The translations under genes were made by a program, and so were the position numbers. This document shows, piece by piece, positions 27,910 to 39,479 of a stretch of DNA of 64,000 nucleotides (position 1 is its first letter; each line of letters starts with the position of its first letter). Source of the DNA: Emiliania huxleyi CCMP1516 (Eukaryota; Haptophyta; Isochrysidales; Noelaerhabdaceae); NCBI RefSeq assembly GCF_000372725.1, contig NW_005196021.1, forward strand, positions 1,052,416 through 1,116,415, read 5' to 3'. Under the pieces are notes generated by a model. It searched no databases and was not told the DNA's origin. It saw only the letters and a list, made by a program, of their open reading frames with translations.

Positions 27910-30722
27910 TCAGGGGAGCCTCTCGAGCGTCTCGAGCGCCTGCGCCACGCGCTTGTGTGCGGCGGCGCCCAAGGCCTGGCACTCGCTCACGTCGAGCTTC
28001 TGGTTCTGCTTGTAGACCTCCTCGAACGAAAAGGCGTTCTCGGGCAGCGTGACCTTCCACGCCTTTCCGCCGTCCGTCTCGATGCTCGATGAGACCACAA
28101 TCTGGGGGGGGGGGGGGACTGGAGCACACCACGCCCCTACTTCGATCTCGGCTCCATCTGGACTAGACTCCGACCTCCTGCCGGCTCTTTCACTCTTGTA
28201 GGGGCAGGAGGAGGCGCTGCAGGGGAGGAGGCGCTGCAGGGGAGGAGAGGCTGCAGGGGTGGAGAGGCTGCCTGCTTGCCGCCGGGCTGGAAGACGTCGG
28301 CGCGCACGGCGTCGGCGGAGAGCGGCTCCGACCCCTCGTGCACGACGTTGTAGAGGACGCCTCGCTTGCCACGCACAGGGCCGGCGCTGGTCACGCTCAT
28401 CAGGATGGCGGCCTCCACCTCCACCTCGGGCGCCGTCACGTTGACAAGCACGCAGCCGGCCCTAACGCAGGTACGGGCGATGAGGGTGCGGGCGAGGAGG
28501 GTGCGGGCGCAGGCGCACTCTCGCGCCCGATCGTGCCCGAGCCGATCCGGCAGTTGAGTACCACCGCCGAGGGGTGCACGGTCAGGCCGGCGCCGAGCTG
28601 GTTGCGCTGCTGCCGTCCAGACGCGTCCGACTCGGGCGCGCCTTGCGGCTGCAGCTTGAGGAAGGTGCGGAGCGCGTGCGGCGAGGGGCCCTCCTCGGCC
28701 GCGTGCAGGTTGTTTGTCTGGTAGAGCTCGAGGCGTCCATAGTCCCACCAGAGCGCCTTTGCGCCCACATCGACGCAGCCGAGGATCCCCCCGCCACCCG
28801 GCGCAAACTTGGCGGCGAAAGCGGCCATCCGCGCGTAGTGCGCCGCCGCCTCGCCGGCCGGCGTCCCCTTCTTGCCCATCACCGCGAGGTAGTCCTCCTT
28901 TTGGAGGGTGAGCGGCATCCAAAAGTGCGGGTCCGAGTCGAGGCAGGCGCACTTGGCGGCGAGCTCGGGCGCAAACTCGGCCTGATAGTGGGGACGGGGG
29001 CTGATAGTGTGGTTAGTGTGGCTGGGCGCTTGCGGCACTGCCTCGGGACCGGGGGGGGGTGAGCTCGGAGGCGGCGGGCTCGGTGGTGGTGGAGAAGGTG
29101 GAGGAGACGGAGGTGGTGGCGGAAAGGGTGGAGGGAGGGGGGGCGGCGATCCATCGGCGGCGAGCAGCGCGGCGGAGAGGGAGAAGGGCCATGTCTCTCG
29201 CCTCTCTCTCCTCTCGGCCATGTGTCCCGGCTGTCTCTCGGCTGTCTCTCGGCTGTCTCTCGGCTGTCTCTCCTCTCGGCCATGTGTCCCGGCTGTCTCT
29301 CGGCTGTCTCTCGGCTGTCTCTCGGCTGTCTCTCGGCTGTCTCTCGGCTGTCTCTCGGCTGCATCCATGTCTCCCGGCTGTCTCTCGGCTGTCTCTCGGC
29401 TGTCTCTCGGCTGTCTCTCGGCTGTCTCTCGGCTGTCTCTCATCTCGGCCATGTGTCCCGGCTGTCTCTCGGCTGTCTCTCGGCTGTCTCTCGGCTGTCT
29501 CTCGGCTGTCTCTTGGCTGTCTCTCGGCTGTCTCTCGGCTGCATCCATGTCTCTCGGCTGTGCGAGTGCCATCAGGGCGGCGAGCAGCGCTGCGGAGAGG
29601 GAGAAGGAGCCGAGCGATGTTCCGACACGCTCGACGTCCGGCGGCAAGTACGCCTTCGCCGTGTCGTAGTCCACCTGTCGCGGCGGACGGGGCGGCGGCG
29701 TTCGGGCCAGCGGACCGGGGACCGCTACGCCACATGCCGCTCTTTGCGCCCAAGCAGCTGTGAGGGGGTCTGGGAGGTGCTGCCGCGTCCGTTTGGCAGG
29801 TGGAGGACATGTGGACATGTCGGTCCAGCGGGGAGGGCGAGAAGCGAACGGGGCGTGAGGTGCGCTCAACGGACGGAGCGTACGTGTAGCCGTGCGAGTC
29901 GCTGGCGAGTGCGGGATCTGCAACGGTCTCGGAAGTGTCCCGGAAGTGTCCCGGATGTGTCCCGGAAGTGTCCCGGAAGTGTCCCGGATGTGTCTCGGAA
30001 GTGTCTCGGAAGCGTCTCGGGAGCGTCTCGGGCGGCAGCGCCTTTTCGAGCTGAGTCGCGTCGCCGGCCGTGCCAACGGCGATGAGGCCGTACTGGTGCA
30101 GCTGCCCCGCCTCCCACTCGGCCTTGCTTGGCATGGGCCGCAGCGCCGCCAGGATATCCGCCGGGTGCGTCGACGGCTGTATCCCCGCCGACGGCACAAA
30201 GACTTGGTCGCCCCAAAAGACCGAGATGCGGCCGCCGCGCAACGGCGCGTACGACGACGTCTGGCGCATCACCGCCTCGAGGACAGTGAGGGGCTGCGCG
30301 GCGCCGCCCACCTCGAGGAGCGAGGGTAGCTTCACGCCCGGCTTGTTGTTGTTCTCCGCGCCCGGCAGCGGCGCGAGCCGCGTGCCCTTGCCAGCGGTGT
30401 GGAAAAGCGCAACCGAGGCGCCGCCTGAGAGCTTGGCGTCGAGGTCAAATCCGTCGCGGCTCGCCTTGTCGCGCGCCTTCTGGTAGGCGTACAGCGTGCC
30501 CAGCCCGTTGCCTGCGCCGCCGTTCCAGTCCTCGTGCACCGCGACCACCTTTGCATTTGTGCCCGTCACCTGCACGACGGTCTGCTCGAGCCGCGCCTGC
30601 CAGTAGTTCTCGGCGGCCTGGTTCGAGCAGCAGACGATGATCACGTCGAAGCCGCACGGCGAGAGCATGCGGGCAACCTCCTCGAGCTCCATGGCCTGGG
30701 AGGCGGAGGCATTGGAGCCCAT
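27910..30722 (-). CDS. Sugar-1-phosphate nucleotidyltransferase (UDP-sugar pyrophosphorylase-like), five exons
   Basis: Exons 30722-30042, 29674-29570, 28981-28527, 28461-28272 and 28101-27910 join in phase to 540 residues. The nucleotide-binding loop is LFHTAGKGTRLAPLPGAENN followed by KPGVKLP; GNGLGTLYAYQ and GRISVFWGDQVFVPS fit the same Rossmann-type transferase core. After AEFAPELAAK and SDPHFWMPLTLQ come HPSAVVLNCRIGSGTIGAGC and VLVNVTAPEVEV, the start of a left-handed beta-helix. It should form an NDP-sugar from NTP and sugar-1-phosphate, a precursor of cell-surface glycans. All four donors are GC (GAAAAG|GCGCTG, CTGATG|GCACTC, ATCGG|GCGCGA, AAGCAG|GCAGCC). The start may be the internal ATG at 30692 or lie in a further exon. 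The precise sugar is not clear. Confidence 0.8.
29216..29565 (-). repeat. 11-bp minisatellite inside intron 2 of the nucleotidyltransferase
   Basis: The unit GGCTGTCTCTC is repeated more than 20 times, broken by ATGTGTCCC or ATCCATGTC phrases. Flanking it, GAGCAGCGC(G/T)GCGGAGAGGG appears at 29163 and 29582, so the exon end itself is duplicated on the far side. An 11-bp period keeps all frames open and gives an 11-residue pseudo-repeat. Confidence 0.88.
29936..30040 (-). repeat. 11-bp tandem repeat inside intron 1 of the nucleotidyltransferase
   Basis: The unit AGTGTCCCGGA or AGTGTCTCGGA occurs about eight times directly after the GC donor at 30041. The period equals that of the intron 2 array but the unit differs. 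Confidence 0.82.
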
Positions 30723-31235
30723 ATGCAAATACGTACACACAGAACTCCCTTTCGCGTGCCAAAGTTATCTCGAAAAAATAATGGAGCACCAGAACAGCCT
30801 GAAGAGTGGCTCGTCGCGCTTGCGCACGTTGAAGCCATCCGCGGCAACAGGGCGGCGGCGGGGATAGAGCTCGAGGACGACACTCCGCGCAGTGGCTTGT
30901 GGAAGCGGCGATGAATGAAGATAACGCTGGTGGAGCGGACGGAGGAGGAGTCGCGGCCCGCCTTCTCGGACTGCCGGCTGGCTGGTGTTGCGGGGGGGTA
31001 AAGTGGACGATGCTCGAGATCTGAAAACACACGTTGCCCCTTGTGACCGGGTCGTATCTCTGGCTGGAAAAAATAACGCACGGGCCTCAGCGGAGCTGGG
31101 AAGAGGACCGCCGCAAGCGGCGTGGCGTGGAGCCGTTGTGCATCCCTCCGGGGGGCCCTCTGCGCCGGGGAGGCGTTGTTGGAGGCTAGGACGCAAGCGT
31201 CCGTCGCCCTTTTCAAACTCGGGGCCCACTCAGCT
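30723..31235. other. Upstream region of the nucleotidyltransferase
   Basis: It should contain the promoter of the minus-strand gene. No TATA box is clear, and the open stretches show no domain. Confidence 0.3.
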
Positions 31236-31490
31236 GGTTACTTCCCCCAGGATTGGTCTTCTCTGCCTGCGGGAACACCCTCGGGCGGCCGGGTGGGGCT
31301 GCGGCTGGAGCTAGCATGGCTCGATAGAGCCGAGACCCTGTGTTGAGGCGGCGCTCCTGTGGGCGGCTGTGGAATCGGCAGATTCGACCTCAGGTCTCCA
31401 GTACTCTCATCCCAGTGGATGGACGTCCGGACGTCCCTTTGTGTTCCTCTTCCCGTCCGCCAGCGAGACGCCCAGTCGCTGGCGGCCGGC
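31236..31490 (+). repeat. Dispersed 270-bp repeat A, copy 2
   Basis: Nearly identical to copy 3 at 55649-55915 from GGTTACTTCCCCCAGGATTG onward, including TCGGGCGGCCGGGTGGGGC, which copy 1 lacks. The following sequence to about 31760 (with TTCATTTCGGTGCG near 31711) is partly shared in inverse near 56350. Confidence 0.82.
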
Positions 31491-31761
31491 GGCCGGCGTA
31501 GCGAGCATGTGTGTACAGCAGCAAGAGACCGTCCCGTTCCGATCGGCGGGCGCTTGCTTGCGTGCCGGTATGAAATAAAATCCTCTTGGTCTGTTTTATG
31601 GAGATCAGGATTTACTGTAGGTTCGTTCATCAGGAGGGGTTTTCAGAGAGGCTCCACCGGCCGCTCCCTCCTACGGGGGAAAGAACACTTGACGGACGGA
31701 CGTACCTACCTTCATTTCGGTGCGCATTGAAGAACAGCCAAAGCCGAAAGAAGAACCTGGT

Positions 31762-32115
31762 GAGGGAGAGCATGGCTACCTGGGGAGTTGGAGACAGAGT
31801 GTGAGGCCTTTGGAGTAAAGCCTGCGGGCTGGTCTGGTCGCACTGCAAATGAAGAGCTGAGCTTGCAGAAATAAAAATTCTTTCTCAAAACTGGCACGAC
31901 AAGGGCGCGGACTGGCGCGGACTGGCGCGGACTGGCACACCGACTGGTGACGCCTACGACTACTACTCGAGTACCAGCGCGCTCGCAATCCGAGCAAAGT
32001 CTAGGTCTGTTGCGAGCTTGCGAGCAGCACGGCTCACAATCCTAGCAACATGCCTCCGATTGCGAGCGCTAATCCTACATCTTGTTGGATGCACTATGAG
32101 CGGCTGCGCTCACAA
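31762..32115 (-). pseudogene. Duplicated promoter, 5' leader and first codons of the light-harvesting gene
   Basis: Read on the minus strand, 32115-31762 matches 41938-42260 almost base for base: the GTGAGC-type repeat, a GCGCCAGTCCGCGCC stretch, TTTTGAGAAAGAATTTTTAT, the leader ending CAACTCCCCAGGTAGCC, the ATG, and the first five codons. After ATGCTCTCCCTCACC the two copies part. This copy runs into unrelated sequence, so only a short spurious frame follows. One small unit (GGACTGGCGC) is repeated once more here than at the gene. Confidence 0.88.
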
Positions 32116-32775
32116 TCGTACCAAAGATCCAAGTGCCGAGAGGCGCAATAATTCTTCATGTCGTGCCAGTGTGCTGTGAGAGAGGCTTGTCTTAAGAATT
32201 CTTCATGTACCTCCAGCTGATCCGGCACCAGTAAGGACGCTCGCTCGCTCACTCTACCACAGATTTCGTTGCCGTCGTCGCACGCCGCTCCTCGTCTCCT
32301 GGGTGAGCACTCACCGCCATCTCTGCTGCCGTCTCTGCCACCGCCGCCTTCGGTATCTTCGCCGCCCTCTCTGCCACCGCCGCCTTCGGCATCTCCGCCG
32401 GCGTCTCTGACACCGCCGCTTGCACGCATTTCCCAAACAAGAGAGTCGCTCTGGCTCATCCTCATTCATCCTCATAGGCGCGTCGAGCTCTGGCTGTTGG
32501 CACGAGGTGCCTCCGGACAGAGCTCCATGTCCATGTCCATGTCCATCTCGTGAGCCCGTGTGCAGGGCGTCTCGCTGCCGTCCGTGGGAGAGAAAGGCTG
32601 CCCGAGACAGACTGCCGAGCCATACGGCTCACATGCACATCTACCAGAGAGAACCTTCTGCAGAGAGAGAACCTTTCAGGACACTCATTGATTCCACTGT
32701 GTCGGCTCACTCTTTGGTGTGCCTCCGAGACATTTCCGAGACATTTCCGACAGACACGTGTCCACTATCCAGTAC
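32116..32775. other. Spacer with a 39-bp imperfect tandem
   Basis: Around 32320-32420 the phrase CTGCCACCGCCGCCTTCGGT(A/C) recurs about every 39 bases. Beyond that I see no gene or regulatory site. Confidence 0.4.
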
Positions 32776-35700
32776 TCATGCCGTGCGCCGCCGCAGCAGC
32801 CTGGCGACGTCTCCCCTCTCGACCAAGTGCTTGTACTCGTTCGCCCCCGACCAGCACGAGACGTGGATGGCGCCGTCGCCGCGAATCTCAGTCACCACAA
32901 TCTCCCACCATGCTTCGCCCTTCCAAAAGAACTCAATCCTTCTCCCCCCCAGATCAATCTCAGTCACCACAATTCCCCACCCCCAGATCCTTCTCCGCGA
33001 GCGGCGCCACCTCAGGCACCGGGCGCAAGCGACGCTTCGCGACGGTGTCGGTTTCCGTGCCGTTGTAGGAGTAGACGACCGTGGCCGACTGCTTGGGTGG
33101 AGGGGCGATCTCCCGAATCTTCGCCGGCCACCACGAGCCCTTGTAGCCGCAGTCGCCCTGAACCTCCACAAGCTGGCCCTCCGCCCACTGCGGCTTGGCG
33201 CGCTTGCCGCCGCCCGACCCGCCTCCGGCGGCCTTGCGCTTGCCGACGCCACCGCCGCCCTCGGCGGCCTTGGACTGGCGGTGCATCGAGATGTAGTTGG
33301 AAGCGACGAGTCCCCACTGCTTGATGGTGTCGAACTTTTTCGACCTGTCGCCCGCAAGCCCTCGCAGGCACAGTCTGCGCTCGTGGTCGTTCGGAAGCTC
33401 CTTGAGGCGGTTGCGGATGGACGACATGAAGTCCAAAAAGGGCGAATACTTCACAAGCCGCACGAGCGTCATTGGAACGTCAACGTCGAGCTCCGCGGCG
33501 ATGTCGAGGATGGCGTGGAGGTCGGTGGTAAAGTCGGAAATGTGGAGGCGTGCAGCTAGGCCGTCGCACATCAAGCCCGGCAGCTGGTCGGCCCCGCCCG
33601 CCTTCTCGGCAACCTTGAGCGCCGCGCCGGCGAAGCCGGGCTCGAGGAGGTTGGCGGCGACGCTGTCGCACATCATCTGTGGCAACGTGTGGATCCCGCC
33701 CGCCTTCTTGGCGAGATCGAGCGCCGCGACGGCGAAGTCGGGCACGAGGAGGTTGGCGGCGAGGCTGTTGCACATCATCCGTGGCAACGTGTGGAGCCCG
33801 CCCGCCTTCTCGGCGAGATCAAGCGCCGCGTCGGCGAAGCCGGGCTTGAGGATATTGGAGGCGAGAGAGTTGCACATGAGCTTTGGCAGCGTCTCGAGCC
33901 CGCCCGCCTCCTCGGCGAGCTCGAGCACCGCGTCGAGGAAGCGGGGGTCGAGGAGGTGTGAGGGCAGCGTGTTGCACATCACCTCCGGCAGCATGTGCGA
34001 CCCGCCGAGCAGGTTGGCGAGGCCGAGGAGCGCGTCCCGGAAGTCGGCATCCAGCAGCTGCTCCTTGAGCGTAGAGCTTCCGTGTCCGTCTTTCGACTTC
34101 TCCACCATGAGCGCGTACTGCTCGTTGCTGAGGCCGAGGCTGCTCGCGGACGCCTCCGTCCGCTGCTTCTCCAGCGCCGCCTTCACGTCGCGTTCGCTGG
34201 CCAAGCGCTCCACCTTCACTTCGATGTGCAGCTTTGGCGCGCCTCCATCGCCCCTCTCGGCCGCGCGGGTGACCTCGAAGACGAGCAGCCCGGACGTCTC
34301 AAGCCGCAGCGGCGACCTCGAGGTGCGGTAGCGGCCGCCCCCTCCCCACGCCGATTTGAACTTGAAGAAATCGAGGTGCGTCGGGTCGACTGCGACGACG
34401 GTCCAAGCCTCGGGCGGCGGGCCGGATCGCATCACATGCAGAAAGACCTCCCTTAGCGACTTGCCGGCCCACAGCAGCTTCTGCACGCCGGGCTTGGGCG
34501 CCTTGCCCTCGAAGAGCATCGCCTCAATCTCGGGCGACCGCAGCGAGCGAGCCTCGAGCTTGTCCGAAGGGCTGAGTGCCGACCACCGCTTGGGCACGAT
34601 GTGGAAGAGCAGCGGGCACGCGGTGGAGGCCGCCTCGATGCTCGGGTCGAGAGCTGCGACGGTCTCCGGCGCCAGCGTCGACCTGAGGCCGTCGAGCACC
34701 CCGCCCGGCCCGCCAAACCACGCGTCAAAGGAGCCGAAGCCTCGCCGCCACGCGACGCCGACGCAAGGGCGCGAGCGGCGCACCGTCGCCGTCGACGTTG
34801 GCTCGACGTCGCTCGGCAGCGTCACTTCCAGGACGATGAGGCCGTCGATCGCCCCCTTTGGCGCGTCAATCAGGACGGGATGGATTGTGACGATACCCTC
34901 GAAGCCAAGGTTGGCGTAGATGGCCGAGTAGAAGTTTTCAAACGTCTCGTGCATCATGTGCGCGGGGAAGACGATGGCTACCGTGTACTTTGAGACATTG
35001 GCGTTGCGCTCCCGAGACACGACGTGCTTGAGCGCGCGAGAGAGCGAGGTCGACCACCAGCCAAAGGTGGGGTCGTGGTTGAGCGAGCTGCTGCCGAGCG
35101 CGCGTGCGGCCGCGTCGACGTGCGACAGTGTGTCCGCTTCGATGTACGTCTCGCCGTTTGGTCTCTTGTTGAAGGCACGGCTCCGCCCCCCGTGCAGCCC
35201 CCGCTCGCGCACTCCGTCGAGCGTGAAGGGAGAGACGTGGAAGTAGCAGCCGTCGAGCCCGGTCGCGCCCACGGCGGCCTCGACGGCGTTCGTCATCGCG
35301 TCGACCATCCACTGCTCGACCGCCGTGTTCTTGGGCTCTGGCTTGGCAGGGTCTGGCCTCGGTGGCGGCGCCATCCCGAGAACTTGCGGCAGCTTTCGCG
35401 CCTTCGCCCCGCCGGCCATCGAGAGCTCCACGAGGCCGATGCCGGGGACGCCGCGGGCATCGAGGTCGTCGATGAGGATCGGGTGCAGCGACGACCCGCC
35501 CTCGCCGAGGTTTGCGCAAGCGGTGGTGAGAGCGTTGTCGAACGTGCGGTACAGCGGGTGCGAAGGGAAGATCATGACGATGGTGTACGCCGGCGATTCC
35601 CTCGACAGGTCGTGCTTTTTGCCCTCTCGCCGCCGCACCTTGAGCAGAGCATCCTCGAGTGAGCCGGCCACCCAGACTCGCTTGTCCTCGTGGTCCAAGA

Positions 35701-38554
35701 CGCCGCCGAGTCGGCTGCGGTCGACGCCGGCCTTCGACGGGGACAGCGGCTTGAGGAAGGTCTCTCGACCGCAACGCTCGAAGAGCGGGATCGCGTCGCG
35801 GGAGAAGGCGGGCAGCATCCAGCCCTTGCGGTCAACGGCCGTCGGCGTAACGTGGTAAAGAGGGAGGCCGTGCTTCATCGCCTCGGGCACCGTCGTCCCC
35901 TTCGTCCCCGCCTTGATGGCGTTCACCACGTTGTCTCGGCGCGAGCACGATGAGATGACCTCTGCTGCCTTGGCCGCGGCCCATCGCTCTTGCCGCTCAA
36001 CACGGCGGCGCCTCGCCGCACGCACGGAGCCGCCGCTCGATGCGGACGCGCCGCTGCTGCTGGATGCGGAGGCGCCGCTGCTGCTGGATGCGGACGCGCC
36101 GCTGCTCCCCGAGGCGAGCACGCCGTGCAACGAGCCGAGGACCCAACCCGCCGTTGCCAGCGCCGACGCTCCCGCTGCTGCGCTCGCCTCGCCATCCTCG
36201 GCTGCGACGCCACCGAGCACGCCGAGGACCTGCACCAGCAGCGGCATCGCAAGCTTCGGGATGCGGCGGTGCAGAAGCCAGCCCGCAAAGTAGGCGAAGG
36301 CGAAGCTGGCAGCGACGTCGAAGGAGGCGGGGACTGCCCAAGCCGGTAGACGCGGGAGGAAAGACGCCGTGCAGTAGGACGACGCGAGCAGCAGAGGCAG
36401 GAAGCGGACGGCGATGATGATGCCGACTGTCGTGCCAAGGAGAAGCATCCCCAGCCAGAGGACGAGGCGCGCCAGATAGATGCCGAGGCGCGCCAGCCAG
36501 AGGACGAGGCGCGCCAGATCGATGACGAGGGCGTACGTCGGAACCACGATCGCAAGAAGCGGGGGCGCGTAGATGGCGCACACGAAGGCGAGAGGCGTGA
36601 GCCACTTGTGCTTCAGAAGACTCCTTATCAGCTGGCGGCCGCCATGTGGGCCTCCGGGCCTGCTGCGGCGGCGCGGCCGGTTGAGGCCGGGCTCGGCCCG
36701 GCCCGCGACGGCTGGCCGCCGACGAGCGCGGCGGTGGCGATGGCCTCTTTTCTCTGGAGACTTCGAATTGGGCGAGCGCCGCGACCATGGCCGGAAGGTG
36801 TCGCGGTACTCGCGCCGGCTCGCGAGGCCACAGTGGGCGATGCCCAGGTAGGACGAGTCGTCAGCCGCTTTGCCGGAGAAGGCGACGGCGGCAGCGCGGA
36901 ACAAATCGACGAGGCAGGGGACCAGCGTGCACGTGATGTCGAAGGCGAGTGAGACCAGCGTGCACGCGATGTCGAAGGCGAGTGAGAAGAGGGTGAAGAC
37001 GAGGGCCCGGAGCATGTCCACGAGGCAGGCGACCAGCGTGTACATGATTGAGAGTAAGGCGAACGCGGCGGCCCGACACAGTTTCACGACGAAGACGATG
37101 AGCGTGTAAATGACGGAGAAGATGCTCACCCGCGAGTCCTCGTCGGCGGGCGGCGGAGAGGCGTCGCAAGAGAAGAGGCTGGCGATGGTCTCGTTGACGG
37201 GCGTGCCGCCAACGAAGATGTCCATGTCGGAGTTGTCGGGGACGGGAGACGCGAGAACGGCGCCTCCTCGTCCTGGTGCTCGAACGCCATCGGTACTGGT
37301 CGACCCAGATCCCGGCGGGAGCGAGTCGTCGTTGGCAGCGTAGATGCCACACGGGATGGTTCTCTCGAGCTTGACCGCCTCGGAGGGCAAGGTGCCGCAC
37401 GTAGGCCGTTGACACTCGAGTTGACTCTGCTGACGTTGCGCTGCCCTGTCGAAGTGCGCTGTTAAGCAACACCCGTGGTGTGACGGTGCCCCCAGACAGG
37501 GTCGCGGGGCGGCAGCAGATGCTGGCGGCCACTGTGCGACCCCGTAAGGTTGTTGCGTTGTCGACACCCCCCGATTGTCCCCCCCGGTCTGCTCAGAAGC
37601 GCTTATGACCGGGAGGGTGGCGCCCGGGGTGGACCCCGCATCACACTCTCGGAGTGTGCTGCCCACGACACGCGGGGTCACGACAGGGCAAGTGGGCCCA
37701 CGAGCCTCGGAGTCCTCGAGCCTGCGGCAAGGCGAGCACGAGCGACACCCACTCCCGACACGCCCGACGCCCTCACACAAGACTGACGACAGGAGCGCAC
37801 CGTCCGCGGTCTCGGCTCCGTCCGCCGCCACGGCAGGTCCCACGCCCGCCTCCGGTCCGAGGGAGCCGGCATCCGACGCGCAGTACAGGGAGGCGACAGC
37901 GGAGTTGGCGGGGAGGCCAACACACGCGGCAGCCAAGCACCAAGTCGGCTGCCCGGGCAGCGGCGGTCGCAGCGCGTGCACGGAGGAGAGCGAGTCCGGC
38001 GCGGAGAGCGGCGAGCGCGCGGCCGGCGAGAGAAGGTCGGCCGGCGCGAGCAGCGGGTCGGTCGCGCAGTGCTCGGGGAGGGTGTCGTATGACTCGTTGG
38101 ACTGGTTGGCGCGAGACGGGCACGACAGCGCGCCGGCTGCCTCAGCGCCATCCGCGGCCTCGGTGCCGTCCGCCGCCTCGCCAGATCCCACGCCCGCAAC
38201 TGGTCCGAGGGAGCTGGCAGGCGCGGCGCAGTGCAGGGAGGCTCGGTGCTGCCAAGCGGAGGCGACGGCAGGGTTGGAGGTGAAGCCGGTCGCGGTTGAG
38301 CGCCACACAGGCTGCCCGGGCAGAGGCGGACGCAGCGCGTTCACGGACGAGTTGGAGACGAGCAGCGCGGGCACGGTATAGATGCACAGTCTTGTCGACC
38401 GCCGGCGCTGAATCTCGACAAGACTGCACAGATTCGGCGCTGAATCTCGGGCCAGCGACAGCGCGCTGGCCGCTGCGGCCAGAGCGATGAGCGCGAGGGA
38501 GCGGAAGGCGCGAGCGGGGGTGCGCGGCATGGTGGCGCGGAGAAGTGGAGCCAT
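32776..38554 (-). CDS. Giant multi-pass membrane protein with ART-like modules, 36-residue helical repeats and a C-terminal Agenet/Tudor-like domain
   Basis: Exon 1 is 38554-33003 and exon 2 is 32938-32776, joined by a 64-bp GC-AG intron (donor GCGCC|GCTCGC, acceptor GAGAAG|GATTGA), about 1904 residues. A signal-like start (RSLALIALAAAASALSLA) precedes two copies of a LRPPLPGQPxW segment. Hydrophobic clusters near residues 478-570 and 645-775 predict several membrane helices. A Ser/Gly/Ala run follows. Three related modules begin LPLYHVTPTAVDRKGW (near 898), CYFHVSPFTLDGVRERGL (near 1105) and LLFHIVPKRWSAL (near 1315); the YHVTP...GL pattern recalls ADP-ribosyltransferase-like folds. Five repeats of about 36 residues with LPRMMCNSLAANLL follow, then an Agenet-like EGQLVEVQ...GSWWPAKIREI that continues across the splice as FWKGEAWWEIVVTEI. 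Function unknown; fusion of two genes cannot be excluded. Confidence 0.62.
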
Positions 38555-39479
38555 CGCTCGAGCCGCGCGTAGCAGCGCCGACGCTGGCTGAGTGTGCGAG
38601 AGCGGAGGCCGTCCCGATCGGCAGATGCAAGGCGCCGCCTTTCGCTTCTCGAATGTTTTACGTCGCTATGAATGACACGCAATCCACGCTCTTGTCCCCC
38701 GTCCCTGTGCCAGAACAAAAAACTGTGGAGAATACACGAGGTGCCGACACACACACGCGCTACGATTCTATTGTGCACACGCGATTCTCGTGCCGATTTG
38801 AGGGCGGCCCAGGGCCGCGCAGCAGCAGCCTCTGTGCTTTGCTCGCCCCAGCCTCCTCCGCCCCCCGCATTCGCTCCCGACGCGCCGTAGCTTTGCGATC
38901 CGGCGCGGACTCGCCATCTCCGCCACAGCCGGAGCGGCCGGCAGGCGCCCGCCTCGGCGTCGATCTCGTGACGATTTGGGCGGCCACCGCGCTGGCTGCG
39001 GCTGCCTGCCCTCCATCGCCGCCTCCGCCTCCGCCAAAGCGTTGGACGCTGCTCGGCACGCCGTCGGCGGTGCGCCCACCGGCATCGGACAGCTGCCGGC
39101 GGTGCGTCCGCAGGGATACGCCCGCCAGGGCTGCGCACGTGCTCTGGCCGCTAAGAGATCGCATCTGTCTCTCGGCTGTCTTCGGAGGGCATCCTGCCGA
39201 ACGCGTCCGGGACGGTGCCAATTTTGCCCGCGCGACTGGGTCGTGCCGAAGCTCCCTCCTGCGCACGCTCCCACGCGAGGGAGGGCGTCTGACGCAGCGC
39301 GGCGAGTCAGCACAGGCACCGTCGCAATTTTGAGCAGTCACGCAGCTGGTGCCGGGAGCGTCGCCAGTCCGCAATCGAGTATACTGGCGGACCAGGATTG
39401 GCGTCGGCCGATCAAACCGTCGCAATTCATCCACCGCGGCGCAGAGATGATCCGAGCGTTTGTCAGACGGTCTGAATAA
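38555..39479. other. Spacer with a sequence related to the palindrome at 44-45 kb
   Basis: The part 38930-39030 (CGTCGATCTCGTGACGATTTGGG and GCGGCTGCCTGCCCTC) is a diverged inverse of 44735-44810. No gene is supported; open stretches are Ala/Arg-rich and motif-free. Confidence 0.35.

Noticed and set aside
29007-30085. Long plus-strand frames of RLSLGCLSAVS type
   Set aside because: Produced by the 11-bp minisatellite in an intron of the minus-strand nucleotidyltransferase; open in all frames.
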